NCBI GenBank assembly: GCA_038321545.1
Contig: JBBQFB010000114.1
Location: 1-12,036 of the forward strand
DNA: 12,036 nucleotides
Source: VFJZ01 sp038321545
GTDB taxonomy: Bacteria; Actinomycetota; Thermoleophilia; Gaiellales; F1-60-MAGs149
Direction of reading: 5' to 3'
Each line of letters begins with the position of its first letter. Position 1 is the stretch's first letter. A model generated the notes under the pieces. That model was given only the letters and a program-made list of their open reading frames with translations. It did not search any database and was not told the DNA's origin. Positions 6,029 to 12,036 of the stretch are shown one piece after another. The translations under genes and the position numbers were made by a program.

Positions 6029-7027
6029 CAGCTCTCCGCGCTCGGCTTCGACGTCGAACGCACCGCCGAGCTCGCCGAGCTCGGCTCGAATCTCGTCCCG
6101 GCCCGCGTGACGCGGGTCGATCGCGGCGCCGTCACCGTTGCCACGGCTGACGACGCCGAGCTCCGCCTGGAAGCGGAGCACCTCGCCGTGGGCGACTGGA
6201 TCGCCCTCGACGGCACGACCGTCGTGGCGCGCCTCGACCGCAGGTCGGCGCTGGTGCGCAACGCGGGCGACAACACTCGTGCGGCGGTGGCGGAGGAGGC
6301 CCGCGTCGTGGCTGCCAACGTCGACGTCGTGATCGTCGTGCGGGCGCTCGACATGCCCGTCCGGCCGGGCCGGGTGCAGCAGCTCGTCGCGCTCGCCTAC
6401 GCGAGCGGGGCGGAGGTGGCGTTCGTGCTCACCAAGGCCGACTGCCACGACGATCTGGTGACCGCGGTCGGCGACGTCGAGGCGGTCGCGCCAGGCGTGC
6501 CCGTGCTGGCCGTCAGCGCCCGCACCGGTGCCGGTATCGACCGGCTCGTGGCGCTGATTCGCGGCCGCACGTTCGTGCTCCTCGGCGAGTCGGGCGCCGG
6601 CAAGTCGACCCTCGTCAACCGCCTGGCCGGCGAGGAGCTGCTCGCGACCGGCGATGTGCAGCGCAGTGGCGCCGGTCGCCATACGACCACCCACCGGCAG
6701 CTGGTCGTGCTGCCGGGCGTCGGCGTCGCGATCGACACGCCGGGTGTCCGCACGGCGGGCTTCTGGGGCACGGCGGCCGACGTCTCACGGGCGTTCGCGG
6801 ATATCGAGGAGCTGGCCGCGCAGTGCCGGTTCGCCGATTGCGCCCACGGCTCGGAGCCCGGCTGCGCCGTACGCGGAGCCGTGGCGCCGGACCGCCTCGA
6901 GGCCTACGATCACACGCTGCGCGAGCAGCGCGCGCTCGAGGTGCGCCTCGATCCACGCCTCGCCAGCGAGCGTCGCAAGCAGCGGCGGACGATGGCCCGA
7001 TCCTACCGCCGGGACAGCTGGCGGTAG
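6020..7027 (+). CDS. rsgA: RsgA, circularly permuted GTPase for 30S maturation
   Basis: RsgA (YjeQ/EngC) is a 30S-stimulated GTPase that checks late small-subunit assembly and releases RbfA, whose gene lies 4.5 kb upstream here. The 335-residue protein has the family order: an N-terminal OB-fold (about 25-75), then permuted GTPase motifs G4 (TKAD, 138-141), G5 (SAR, 166-168), G1 (GESGAGKST, 189-197), G2 (HTTTH) and G3 (DTPG, 239-242). The C-terminal zinc finger follows with C269, C274, H276 and C282. The tail is basic (RRKQRRTMARSYRR). The TTG start at 6020 is chosen because GGAG (6009-6012) sits 7 bases upstream and no ATG or GTG fits better. The start codon lies inside a palindrome. Confidence 0.95.
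   Translation: MQDQLSALGFDVERTAELAELGSNLVPARVTRVDRGAVTVATADDAELRLEAEHLAVGDWIALDGTTVVARLDRRSALVRNAGDNTRAAVAEEARVVAANVDVVIVVRALDMPVRPGRVQQLVALAYASGAEVAFVLTKADCHDDLVTAVGDVEAVAPGVPVLAVSARTGAGIDRLVALIRGRTFVLLGESGAGKSTLVNRLAGEELLATGDVQRSGAGRHTTTHRQLVVLPGVGVAIDTPGVRTAGFWGTAADVSRAFADIEELAAQCRFADCAHGSEPGCAVRGAVAPDRLEAYDHTLREQRALEVRLDPRLASERRKQRRTMARSYRRDSWR
7003..7027 (+). terminator. Hairpin at the rsgA stop, possible terminator
   Basis: CTACCGCC (7003-7010) pairs perfectly with GGCGGTAG (7020-7027), with a 9-base loop, and the 3' arm includes the TAG stop. There is no T-run after it. A 10-bp palindrome CTGGCGCCAG follows at 7028-7037, and AGCTGGCG is repeated at 7016-7023 and 7026-7033. Confidence 0.35.
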
Positions 7028-7044
7028 CTGGCGCCAGTGTTGCG

Positions 7045-7050
7045 TAGGTT
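7045..7050 (+). promoter_or_regulatory. Putative -10 box (TAGGTT) for the 80-residue ORF
   Basis: TAGGTT followed by CGACAG resembles the TAmGGTTCG motif before rpsA and the malic enzyme gene. It lies about 40 bases before the ATG at 7091. No -35 is evident. Confidence 0.33.
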
Positions 7051-7090
7051 CGACAGACGGCTCCGCGGGCCACCCGTATGGTGGGACGCG

Positions 7091-7333
7091 ATGGGGGACG
7101 GACCGACCTCGACGACCGATCTGGCTCCGCTGATCGTGCTGGACGCGCATCGCACCGAACAGGGCTGGCGCGTCGTCTTGGCCGTGCGCGGCGCCGCCCA
7201 CCCGGCGGTCGCTGCGGCGGCCGTCCGCGAGGCGCTGGCGGTGGCCGCCGGCTTCGACCCGCCCACGGGCCTCGACCTGCTCGTCGTCGATCCGGACGAC
7301 GCGACGGTCGAGATCCGCGCCTCGGCAGCCTAG
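7091..7333 (+). CDS. Uncharacterised 80-residue protein
   Basis: I do not recognise this protein. The 80-residue reading has window-typical G/C third positions throughout, supporting coding. The predicted pattern is a strand (APLIVLDAHR), a second strand (GWRVVLAVRG), a long Ala-rich helix (HPAVAAAAVREALAVAAGF) and final strands (LDLLVVDPDD, ATVEIRAS), suggesting a small alpha/beta domain. It has no signal peptide, membrane segment, cysteine or metal motif. The ATG at 7091 is preceded by a weak GGTGGGA (7080-7086). A TTG at 7037 in the same frame would lie upstream of the putative -10 at 7045 and is less likely. It stands between the rsgA hairpin and the convergent malic enzyme gene, probably as a single-gene unit. 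Confidence 0.6.
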   Translation: MGDGPTSTTDLAPLIVLDAHRTEQGWRVVLAVRGAAHPAVAAAAVREALAVAAGFDPPTGLDLLVVDPDDATVEIRASAA

Positions 7334-7595
7334 ACTCTCGCACCCGTGCCCGACAATTGCGATAGGTGGCCTCTGCGTAGGAGCTGCCGAGTCCGCCTTG
7401 CGCGCGCGGAACGGGCGCTCCGCGCTGGGGCGGCGTGAGCTCGTCGGTGGCCGTGAAGAGCGGCAAGTGCGGAGGCGACAGGGGGACGTCTCGAGTGCCA
7501 GGCGATGACCCGATCCGCATCCGGGACGAGGGCGATCGCCGCCCTGGCGGCGCTCCAGCTTCGGGCTACGTGGCCCGAGATCGGCGCCCGACCGC
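7334..7595. other. 262-bp gap between convergent genes; only hairpins visible
   Basis: No convincing gene, tRNA or repeat array is visible on either strand. Open frames cross it, but with unremarkable residue composition as expected by chance at this GC content. Two inverted repeats near its right end are listed as a possible terminator. TAGACT at 7331-7336, overlapping the small gene's stop, looks like a -10, but nothing recognisable follows it. Confidence 0.5.
7537..7578 (-). terminator. Two stem-loops downstream of the malic enzyme gene
   Basis: On the minus strand, just after the malic enzyme stop, GCCCGA/TCGGGC (arms at 7561-7566 and 7573-7578) form a 6-bp stem with a 6-base loop. CGCCGC/GCGGCG (7537-7542 and 7547-7552) form a 6-bp stem with a 4-base loop. 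No U-tract is present, so a terminator role is tentative. Confidence 0.3.
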
Positions 7596-9050
7596 CTACT
7601 GTGCGTCGTCGTCGTCGTCGCCGCCGTCGACCGGGCGGCGCGAGCGGCGACGGGCGACGCCCGTCGCCACGGCGGCCTCCGCCACCGCGGCGGCGACAGC
7701 GTCGGTGACGCGCCGGTTGAACACGCTCGGGATCACGTAGTCGGCGTGCAGCTCGCCTTCGCCGATCACGGAGGCGATCGCCTCGGCGGCGGCCAGCTTC
7801 ATCTCCTCGTTGACCGTCCGCGCTCGCACGTCGAGGGCGCCGCGAAAGATGCCGGGGAACGCAAGCACGTTGTTGATCTGGTTCGGGTAGTCGGAGCGGC
7901 CGGTGGCGATCACCGCCACGTCCTCGCGGACGTCCTCCGGCTGCACCTCGGGCGTCGGGTTGGCGAGCGCGAACACGATCGCGCGGTCGGCCATCGTGCG
8001 CACCGCCTCGGCCGGGATGGTGCCGGGGCCGGACAGGCCGATCGCGACGTCGGCGCCGGCCAGCGCCTCGGCGATCGTGCCGGCGAACCGGCGCGGGTTC
8101 GTGCGCTCGGCGAACGCGCGGCGGGCGGCGTCGAGCCCCTCGCGGCCGGCGTAGACGGCGCCCTTGCGGTCGCAGCCGATCAGGTCGGTGACGCCGTGGG
8201 CGGTCAGCATGTCGGCTACCGCGATGCCTGCGGCGCCGACGCCGACCATCACCACGCGCACGTCGGAGGCCTGCTTGGCGACCAGCTTGAGCGCGTTGAT
8301 GAGCGCCGCCAGCACGACGACGGCGGTGCCGTGTTGGTCGTCGTGGAACACGGGGATGTCGAGCTCGGCCTGGAGGCGCTGCTCGATCTCGAAGCAGCGC
8401 GGCGCCGCGATGTCCTCGAGGTTGATCCCGCCGAATCCCGGTGCGATGGCCTTCACGATCATCACGATCTCGTCGACGTCCTTCGTGTCGAGGCAGATCG
8501 GCCACGCGTCGACGCCGCCGAACTCCTTGAACAGCATCGCCTTGCCCTCCATCACGGGCATTGCCGCCTCCGGGCCGATGTCGCCGAGACCGAGCACGGC
8601 GGTGCCGTCGGTGACGACCGCGACGGTGTTGCCCTTCACGGTCAGGTTCCAGGCCGCCGACGGGTCGTCGTGGATGGCCATGCAGACGCGCGCGACGCCC
8701 GGCGTGTACGCCATCGAGAGGTCGTCGCGGCTCTTGATCTGCACCTTCGGTGCGACCTCGATCTTGCCGCCGCGGTGGAGCAGGAACGTGCGGTCCGACA
8801 CGCTCAGCACCTCGATGCCGGGGAGCGCGCGGACGGCCTCGACGATTGCGGCGCCGTGCGTGGCGTCGACGGTCGCGACCGTGACGTCGCGGACGACGCT
8901 GTCCTCGTCGACGCGGGCCAGGTCGATCGCTCCGAGCATGCCGCCCTCGGCGCCGATCGCGTCGGCCACGCGGGCGAACGAGCCGGGCGTTTGCGGGATG
9001 CGGCAGCGGATCGTCAGCGAGTAGGAGGCGGACGGCATCAGCGGGGACAT
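7596..9050 (-). CDS. Malic enzyme with N-terminal ACT domain
   Basis: Malic enzymes oxidatively decarboxylate malate to pyruvate with reduction of NAD or NADP. The 484-residue protein begins with an ACT-like regulatory domain (about 10-90: YSLTIRCRIPQTPGSFARVA, then the GGMLGAIDL stretch). The catalytic part has Tyr115 in SMAYTPGVA, Lys170 in MEGKAMLFKEFGG, metal ligands E212/D213 (NLEDIAAP) and an Asp in DDQHGTA, the dinucleotide-binding GVGAAG (270-275), LANPTPE and YPNQINNVLAFPG. Cofactor preference cannot be decided by eye. The ACT domain suggests small-molecule allostery, which is inference. The C-terminus is a basic patch (ARRRSRRP) followed by DGGDDDDDAQ. The start at 9050 is chosen because the ACT domain begins ten residues later and a -10-like box lies 7 bases upstream, implying a leaderless mRNA. 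Confidence 0.93.
   Translation of the reverse strand: MSPLMPSASYSLTIRCRIPQTPGSFARVADAIGAEGGMLGAIDLARVDEDSVVRDVTVATVDATHGAAIVEAVRALPGIEVLSVSDRTFLLHRGGKIEVAPKVQIKSRDDLSMAYTPGVARVCMAIHDDPSAAWNLTVKGNTVAVVTDGTAVLGLGDIGPEAAMPVMEGKAMLFKEFGGVDAWPICLDTKDVDEIVMIVKAIAPGFGGINLEDIAAPRCFEIEQRLQAELDIPVFHDDQHGTAVVVLAALINALKLVAKQASDVRVVMVGVGAAGIAVADMLTAHGVTDLIGCDRKGAVYAGREGLDAARRAFAERTNPRRFAGTIAEALAGADVAIGLSGPGTIPAEAVRTMADRAIVFALANPTPEVQPEDVREDVAVIATGRSDYPNQINNVLAFPGIFRGALDVRARTVNEEMKLAAAEAIASVIGEGELHADYVIPSVFNRRVTDAVAAAVAEAAVATGVARRRSRRPVDGGDDDDDAQ
7605..7619. repeat. (GTC)5 trinucleotide run encoding the Asp tail of malic enzyme
   Basis: Five GTC units in a row on the plus strand read as five GAC (Asp) codons on the minus strand, five codons before the stop region ends. 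The run could vary in length by slippage. It affects only the acidic tail, outside the conserved enzyme fold. Confidence 0.7.
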
Positions 9051-9057
9051 GGCGCGA

Positions 9058-9063
9058 ACCGTA
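9058..9063 (-). promoter_or_regulatory. Putative -10 box (TACGGT) for the malic enzyme gene, leaderless spacing
   Basis: Read on the minus strand, CTACGGTTCGCGCC runs directly into the ATG at 9050. The -10 hexamer ends 7 bases before the start codon, the spacing expected of a leaderless transcript, and no Shine-Dalgarno sequence is present. The box abuts the 9064-9077 palindrome. Confidence 0.48.
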
Positions 9064-9077
9064 GCCGTGCGCACGGC
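9064..9077. promoter_or_regulatory. 14-bp perfect palindrome in the malic enzyme promoter
   Basis: GCCGTGCGCACGGC is a perfect 14-bp palindrome directly adjoining the malic enzyme -10 box, in what would be the -35/-10 spacer. This is a classic repressor-operator position. The regulator is unknown. TGCGCACGGC from this site recurs in the rpsA leader (11779-11788). Confidence 0.4.
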
Positions 9078-9101
9078 GAGTTGCCGTCGGCTCTGTCCGG
9101 C

Positions 9102-9119
9102 CGGAGGCTGTAGCCTCCG
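9102..9119. promoter_or_regulatory. 18-bp inverted repeat over the polA -10 box
   Basis: CGGAGGCT (9102-9109) and AGCCTCCG (9112-9119) are perfect 8-bp inverted arms around a GT centre. They cover the TAGCCT -10-like hexamer (9111-9116), which is followed by 6 bases and the polA ATG. It could be an operator. If transcription starts at the ATG it would not be in the mRNA. Confidence 0.42.
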
Positions 9120-9122
9120 CGC

Positions 9123-11723
9123 ATGCCCGCCAAGCCGTCCGAGCTCGACCTGAACGACGCCCCGGCGCGGGCCTCGAAGCTGTTCCTCGTCGACGCAAAC
9201 GGCCTCATGTACCGCGCCTTCTACGCGCTGCCGGAGGAGATCGCGACGAGCGCCGGAGAGCCCACGAACGCGCTGCTCGGCTTCGCGAACATGCTGACGA
9301 AACTGATGACCGCGTACCGGCCGCAGGGCGTGCTGGTGTGCTGGGACGAGCGGCCGACCCACCGGCTCGAGATGCATCCGGACTACAAGGCCAGTCGGCG
9401 TCCGATGCCCGACCTGCTGCGCGAGCAGCGGCCGCACTTCCGGCCCCTGGTGGAGGCGTTCGGCTACGAGAATTTCAGCGTTGAGGGATGGGAGGCCTAC
9501 GACGTGATCGGCACGCTCTCACGCATCGCGGACGAGGCCGGCGTGCCGACCTGCGTCGTCTCCACCGACCGGGACGCGTTCCAGCTGGTGTCGGACAACG
9601 TCTGCCTGATGATGACGCCGCGCGGGGTGGAGGATCCACAGGTCTACACGCCGGACCGCGTGATCGCGCGGCTCGGCATTCCGCCCGCCGCCGTGCCCGA
9701 CTACATCGGCCTGAAGGGCGATGCCGGCGACGACATCAAGGGTGTGCCCGGCATCGGCGACAAGACGGCGTCGGAGCTGCTGCAGCTGTACGGGTCGATC
9801 GACGGCATCTACGAGCACATCGACGCGGTCGCCGGGCCGAAGCGGCGCCAGTCGCTGATCGAGCTCGAGGCGCAGGTGCGCGAGTCGAAGGACCTCGGCA
9901 CGATCCGGCGCCACCTGCCCGAGCTCGAGCATCTCGACCCGGCGGCGGTCGTCGCCGCGACGCCGGACCGCTCGGCGCTCAAGGAGCAGCTGCGCCGGTG
10001 GGAGTTCCGCGGGCTCATGTCCCGGCTCGACGAGATCGAGGAGCACGTGCCGTCGCAACCCCGCCAGGCGACGAGTACCGAGGTCGTCTGGCGGCAGGTG
10101 ACGACCGACGAGCTGCGGGCCGCGCTGGCGACCGCGCCGATCGCGGGCCTGGCCGCCGATGGCCAGCGGGCGGCGGTGGCGCTGGAGGGCGAGGTGCTCG
10201 TCGCAGAGGGCGCTCCCGACGCGCTGGCCGAGGTCATGGCGGACGGTCCGGCGATCGTCGCGCACGACGCCAAGGCGCTGCCGCACGCGTACCTCCGCGC
10301 CGGGCTGCCCGTGGTGTTCGACACGTTCCTGGCCGCCTACCTGATCGAGCCGAACCGCTCGGCCTACACGGTCGAGGCGATGCTCGACGACGCCGCCATC
10401 GAGCCCGACGTGCAGGCCGATCAGGAGACCGCCGCGCTCGTGCGCAGCGCCTACGGCGCACTCGTGCTGCGGCCGTGGCTGGCGGGGCGCCTCGAGGAGC
10501 GGAACGGCACCCGTCTGCTGGCCGACGTCGAGCTGCCGCTGGTGGCGGTGCTGGCGGCGATGGAGGACGCCGGCGTCCGCGTCGACCCGTACCTGCTGGC
10601 CGAGATCGCGGCCCGCGTCGCCGACGAGGTGGCCGAGATGGAGCAGCAGGCCTACGAGCTGGCCGGCGCACCGTTCACGATCGGCTCGCCGAAGCAGCTC
10701 GGCGAGGTGCTGTTCGAGCGCCTCGGCCTGCCGGCCGACCGCAAGGGCAAGACCGGGTACTCGACCGACCAGCGCGTGCTGTCGAAGATCCGCGACATGC
10801 ACCCGATCGTGGCCGTGGTCGAGCGCTGGCGCGAGCTCACGAAGCTGCACTCCACGTACCTGATCGCGCTGCCGGCCGCGATCGCCGCCGACGGCCGGAT
10901 CCACACGACGTTCTCGCAGACCACGGCCGCCACCGGCCGCCTCTCGAGCACCAACCCGAACCTGCAGAACATCCCGGTGCGCACGCCGCTCGGGCGCGAG
11001 ATCCGGGGTGCCTTCGTGGCCGAGCCGGGCGCCCGCCTGCTGGCCGCCGACTACTCGCAGGTCGAGCTGCGCATCCTCGCGCACCTGTCGCGCGAGGAGG
11101 CACTCGTGGGAGCGTTCCAGCGCGGGGAGGACGTGCATCGCGCGACGGCCGCCGAGGTGCTCGGCAAGCCAGCCGCCGAGCTGACCCGCGACGAGCGCGA
11201 CCGCGCCAAGGCGGTCAACTTCGGGATCATCTACGGCATCTCGTCGTTCGGCCTCTCGGAACAGCTCGGCATCGAGCGGGACGAGGCGCAGCGCTACATC
11301 GACCTCTACCTCGGCCGGTATCCGCGCGTCGGCGAGTTCATCGAGCGGACCGTCGCCGAGACGAAGGCGCGGGGCTACGCGGAGACGCTGCTCGGCCGCC
11401 GCCGGCCCGTGCCCGAGTTGCGTGCGCAGAACCGCCAGGTGCGGATGCTGGGGGAGCGGCTGGCCGTCAACTCGTGCATCCAGGGATCGGCCGCCGACAT
11501 CATCAAGGTGGCGATGATCGGCGCGCACCGGCGGCTCCGAGACGAGGGCCTCGGCGCCCGCCTCGTGCTGCAGATCCACGACGAACTGCTGTTCGAGGTT
11601 CCGGACGGCGAACTGTCGCGCGTCGAGGCGATCGTGCGCGAGGAGATGACCGGTGCCTACCCGCTCGACCCGCCGCTCGAGATCGACGTCGGCGTCGGCG
11701 ATTCCTGGCTCGAAGCCAAGTAG
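9123..11723 (+). CDS. polA: DNA polymerase I, proofreading domain inactive, variant 5'-nuclease site
   Basis: Pol I fills repair gaps and removes RNA primers. The 866-residue protein has a 5'-nuclease domain (about 19-305), a degenerate exonuclease domain (about 318-470) and the polymerase domain. Polymerase motifs are intact: A DYSQVELR (D643), B RAKAVNFGIIYG (F700 in the O-helix) and C QIHDELLFEV (D820). The proofreading motif DTE is absent (IAGLAADGQ instead) and the later exonuclease Asp residues are not found, as in Taq and many actinobacterial Pol I. In the nuclease domain D24, E124, D127, D149, D151 and D200 are present, but the usual EADD motif reads EAYD (Tyr126, codon 9498-9500), and the usual GDxSDNIPG reads GDAGDDIKG. 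The ATG at 9123 is 6 bases from a -10-like box, with no Shine-Dalgarno sequence, suggesting a leaderless mRNA. Confidence 0.96.
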   Translation: MPAKPSELDLNDAPARASKLFLVDANGLMYRAFYALPEEIATSAGEPTNALLGFANMLTKLMTAYRPQGVLVCWDERPTHRLEMHPDYKASRRPMPDLLREQRPHFRPLVEAFGYENFSVEGWEAYDVIGTLSRIADEAGVPTCVVSTDRDAFQLVSDNVCLMMTPRGVEDPQVYTPDRVIARLGIPPAAVPDYIGLKGDAGDDIKGVPGIGDKTASELLQLYGSIDGIYEHIDAVAGPKRRQSLIELEAQVRESKDLGTIRRHLPELEHLDPAAVVAATPDRSALKEQLRRWEFRGLMSRLDEIEEHVPSQPRQATSTEVVWRQVTTDELRAALATAPIAGLAADGQRAAVALEGEVLVAEGAPDALAEVMADGPAIVAHDAKALPHAYLRAGLPVVFDTFLAAYLIEPNRSAYTVEAMLDDAAIEPDVQADQETAALVRSAYGALVLRPWLAGRLEERNGTRLLADVELPLVAVLAAMEDAGVRVDPYLLAEIAARVADEVAEMEQQAYELAGAPFTIGSPKQLGEVLFERLGLPADRKGKTGYSTDQRVLSKIRDMHPIVAVVERWRELTKLHSTYLIALPAAIAADGRIHTTFSQTTAATGRLSSTNPNLQNIPVRTPLGREIRGAFVAEPGARLLAADYSQVELRILAHLSREEALVGAFQRGEDVHRATAAEVLGKPAAELTRDERDRAKAVNFGIIYGISSFGLSEQLGIERDEAQRYIDLYLGRYPRVGEFIERTVAETKARGYAETLLGRRRPVPELRAQNRQVRMLGERLAVNSCIQGSAADIIKVAMIGAHRRLRDEGLGARLVLQIHDELLFEVPDGELSRVEAIVREEMTGAYPLDPPLEIDVGVGDSWLEAK

Positions 11724-11754
11724 CCACCCGGCAGGGAGGCCTTCGGCACGCTGC

Positions 11755-11760
11755 TAAGGT
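11755..11760 (+). promoter_or_regulatory. Putative -10 box (TAAGGT) for rpsA
   Basis: TAAGGT followed by TCGTCC fits the TAnnnT pattern and the TAmGGTT motif seen elsewhere in the window. It lies 32 bases after the polA stop. Initiation about 7 bases on would put the leader hairpin at the very 5' end of the transcript. Confidence 0.5.
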
Positions 11761-11766
11761 TCGTCC

Positions 11767-11790
11767 CGGCCGTGTGCCTGCGCACGGCCG
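11767..11790 (+). promoter_or_regulatory. Leader hairpin at the predicted 5' end of rpsA mRNA
   Basis: CGGCCGTG (11767-11774) pairs perfectly with CACGGCCG (11783-11790). A GU and a GC pair can extend the stem to 10 pairs around a CCTG loop. It starts about where transcription from TAAGGT would begin. It could stabilise the mRNA or mediate autoregulation by S1, as structured rpsA leaders do in enterobacteria. That role is inference. Confidence 0.45.
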
Positions 11791-11805
11791 TCCATGCCTG
11801 GAAGG

Positions 11806-12036
11806 ATGACCAACCTACCGATGTCCACGCTCTCGAATGCCGAGCTCGCCGCCGCCGATCCCGATGTCTGGATCGAGGTCGACGGAGAGCTGATTCCGAA
11901 CTACGACGCGACCCTCTCCGACTTCGACGAGGGTGACGTCGTCACCGGCCTCGTCGTCCGTATCGACAAGGACGAGGTCCTGATCGACATCGGCTACAAG
12001 TCCGAGGGCGTCATCCCGGTCAACGAGCTGTCGATC
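11806..12036 (+). CDS. rpsA: Ribosomal protein S1 (3' end outside window)
   Basis: S1 is the large multi-S1-domain protein of the 30S subunit that helps bring mRNA to the ribosome. The 77 codons visible cover an acidic N-terminal leader (DVWIEVDGELIPNYDATLSD) and the first OB-fold S1 domain: FDEGDVVTGLVVRIDKDEVL, IDIGYKSEGVIPVNELSI. Three in-frame ATGs (11794, 11806, 11821) are possible starts. None has a well-spaced Shine-Dalgarno sequence: GGAAGG abuts 11806 and is 15 bases from 11821. I take 11806 provisionally. The polA-rpsA order matches that in many actinobacteria, where coaE usually follows. The reading frame stays open to the window edge. Confidence 0.93.
   Translation, partial: MTNLPMSTLSNAELAAADPDVWIEVDGELIPNYDATLSDFDEGDVVTGLVVRIDKDEVLIDIGYKSEGVIPVNELSI

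Noticed and set aside
7334..7595. A tRNA or decayed gene in the gap before the malic enzyme stop
   Set aside because: I found no cloverleaf, T-loop GTTCGA pattern or CCA end on either strand, and the translated frames show no recognisable motif.
7605..7628. The GTC run as a CRISPR or functional repeat array
   Set aside because: It is a five-unit trinucleotide run encoding Asp residues in the malic enzyme tail, with no spacers.
7746..9113. A 455-codon plus-strand frame opposite the malic enzyme gene
   Set aside because: It is antisense to a complete malic enzyme with all catalytic motifs, and its product is His/Asp/Arg/Val-rich and featureless.
9051..9437. Upstream extension of the malic enzyme frame into polA
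   Set aside because: The frame stays open, but the ACT domain starts just after residue 9050's Met, the extension overlaps polA antisense, and a promoter-like box sits directly before 9050.
9519..11579. A 686-codon open frame on the minus strand opposite polA
   Set aside because: It lies wholly within polA, whose motifs are unmistakable. The antisense product shows no family motif and has mirror-frame composition.
9123..11723. Loss of PolA proofreading as a novel finding
   Set aside because: Degenerate 3'-5' exonuclease domains are well known in Taq and many other bacterial Pol I enzymes. Only the 5'-nuclease change is unusual.

Overview
The window is very GC-rich, its genes use mostly G or C at third codon positions, and its putative promoters are TAnnnT-type -10 boxes often 6-7 bases from a start codon. 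Adjacent polA and rpsA, and a polA of actinobacterial style, suggest a member of the Actinomycetota, probably a deep class such as Thermoleophilia. That placement is inference. Most of the DNA is core housekeeping: protein quality control, ribosome maturation, flavin synthesis, carbon metabolism and DNA polymerase I. I see no mobile element, CRISPR array, phage gene, rRNA or tRNA.

Layout, left to right. (1) 2-1431: the 3' part of clpX, then at once an S4-domain gene whose RsuA/RluB-type pseudouridine synthase domain has lost its catalytic Asp and most of its core, and which has no ordinary start codon. A 10-bp hairpin spans its stop. (2) 1443-5921: a promoter-like box, then rbfA, nrnA, truB, ribF and an M20 peptidase gene, each overlapping the next by 4-8 bases. 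This is one translationally coupled operon of ribosome assembly, nanoRNA turnover, tRNA modification and FMN/FAD synthesis. (3) 5874-7027: near-consensus -10 and Shine-Dalgarno sequences inside the end of the peptidase gene drive a 20-codon ORF, followed by competing hairpin arms, a 12-bp palindrome over the start codon, and rsgA. (4) 7028-7595: an unrecognised 80-residue protein and a 262-bp gap. (5) 7596-9122: an ACT-domain malic enzyme on the minus strand, divergent from polA across a 72-bp region with two palindromes. (6) 9123-12036: polA, with a dead proofreading domain and an unusual Tyr at a 5'-nuclease metal site, then the rpsA leader and the first part of rpsA.

Nothing here is clearly a new multi-gene system. 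The observations most worth a second look are the gutted pseudouridine synthase without a start codon, the 20-codon ORF with attenuator-like repeats before rsgA, the PolA EAYD substitution, the operator-like palindromes between the malic enzyme gene and polA, and a recurrent TAmGGTT-type promoter motif.
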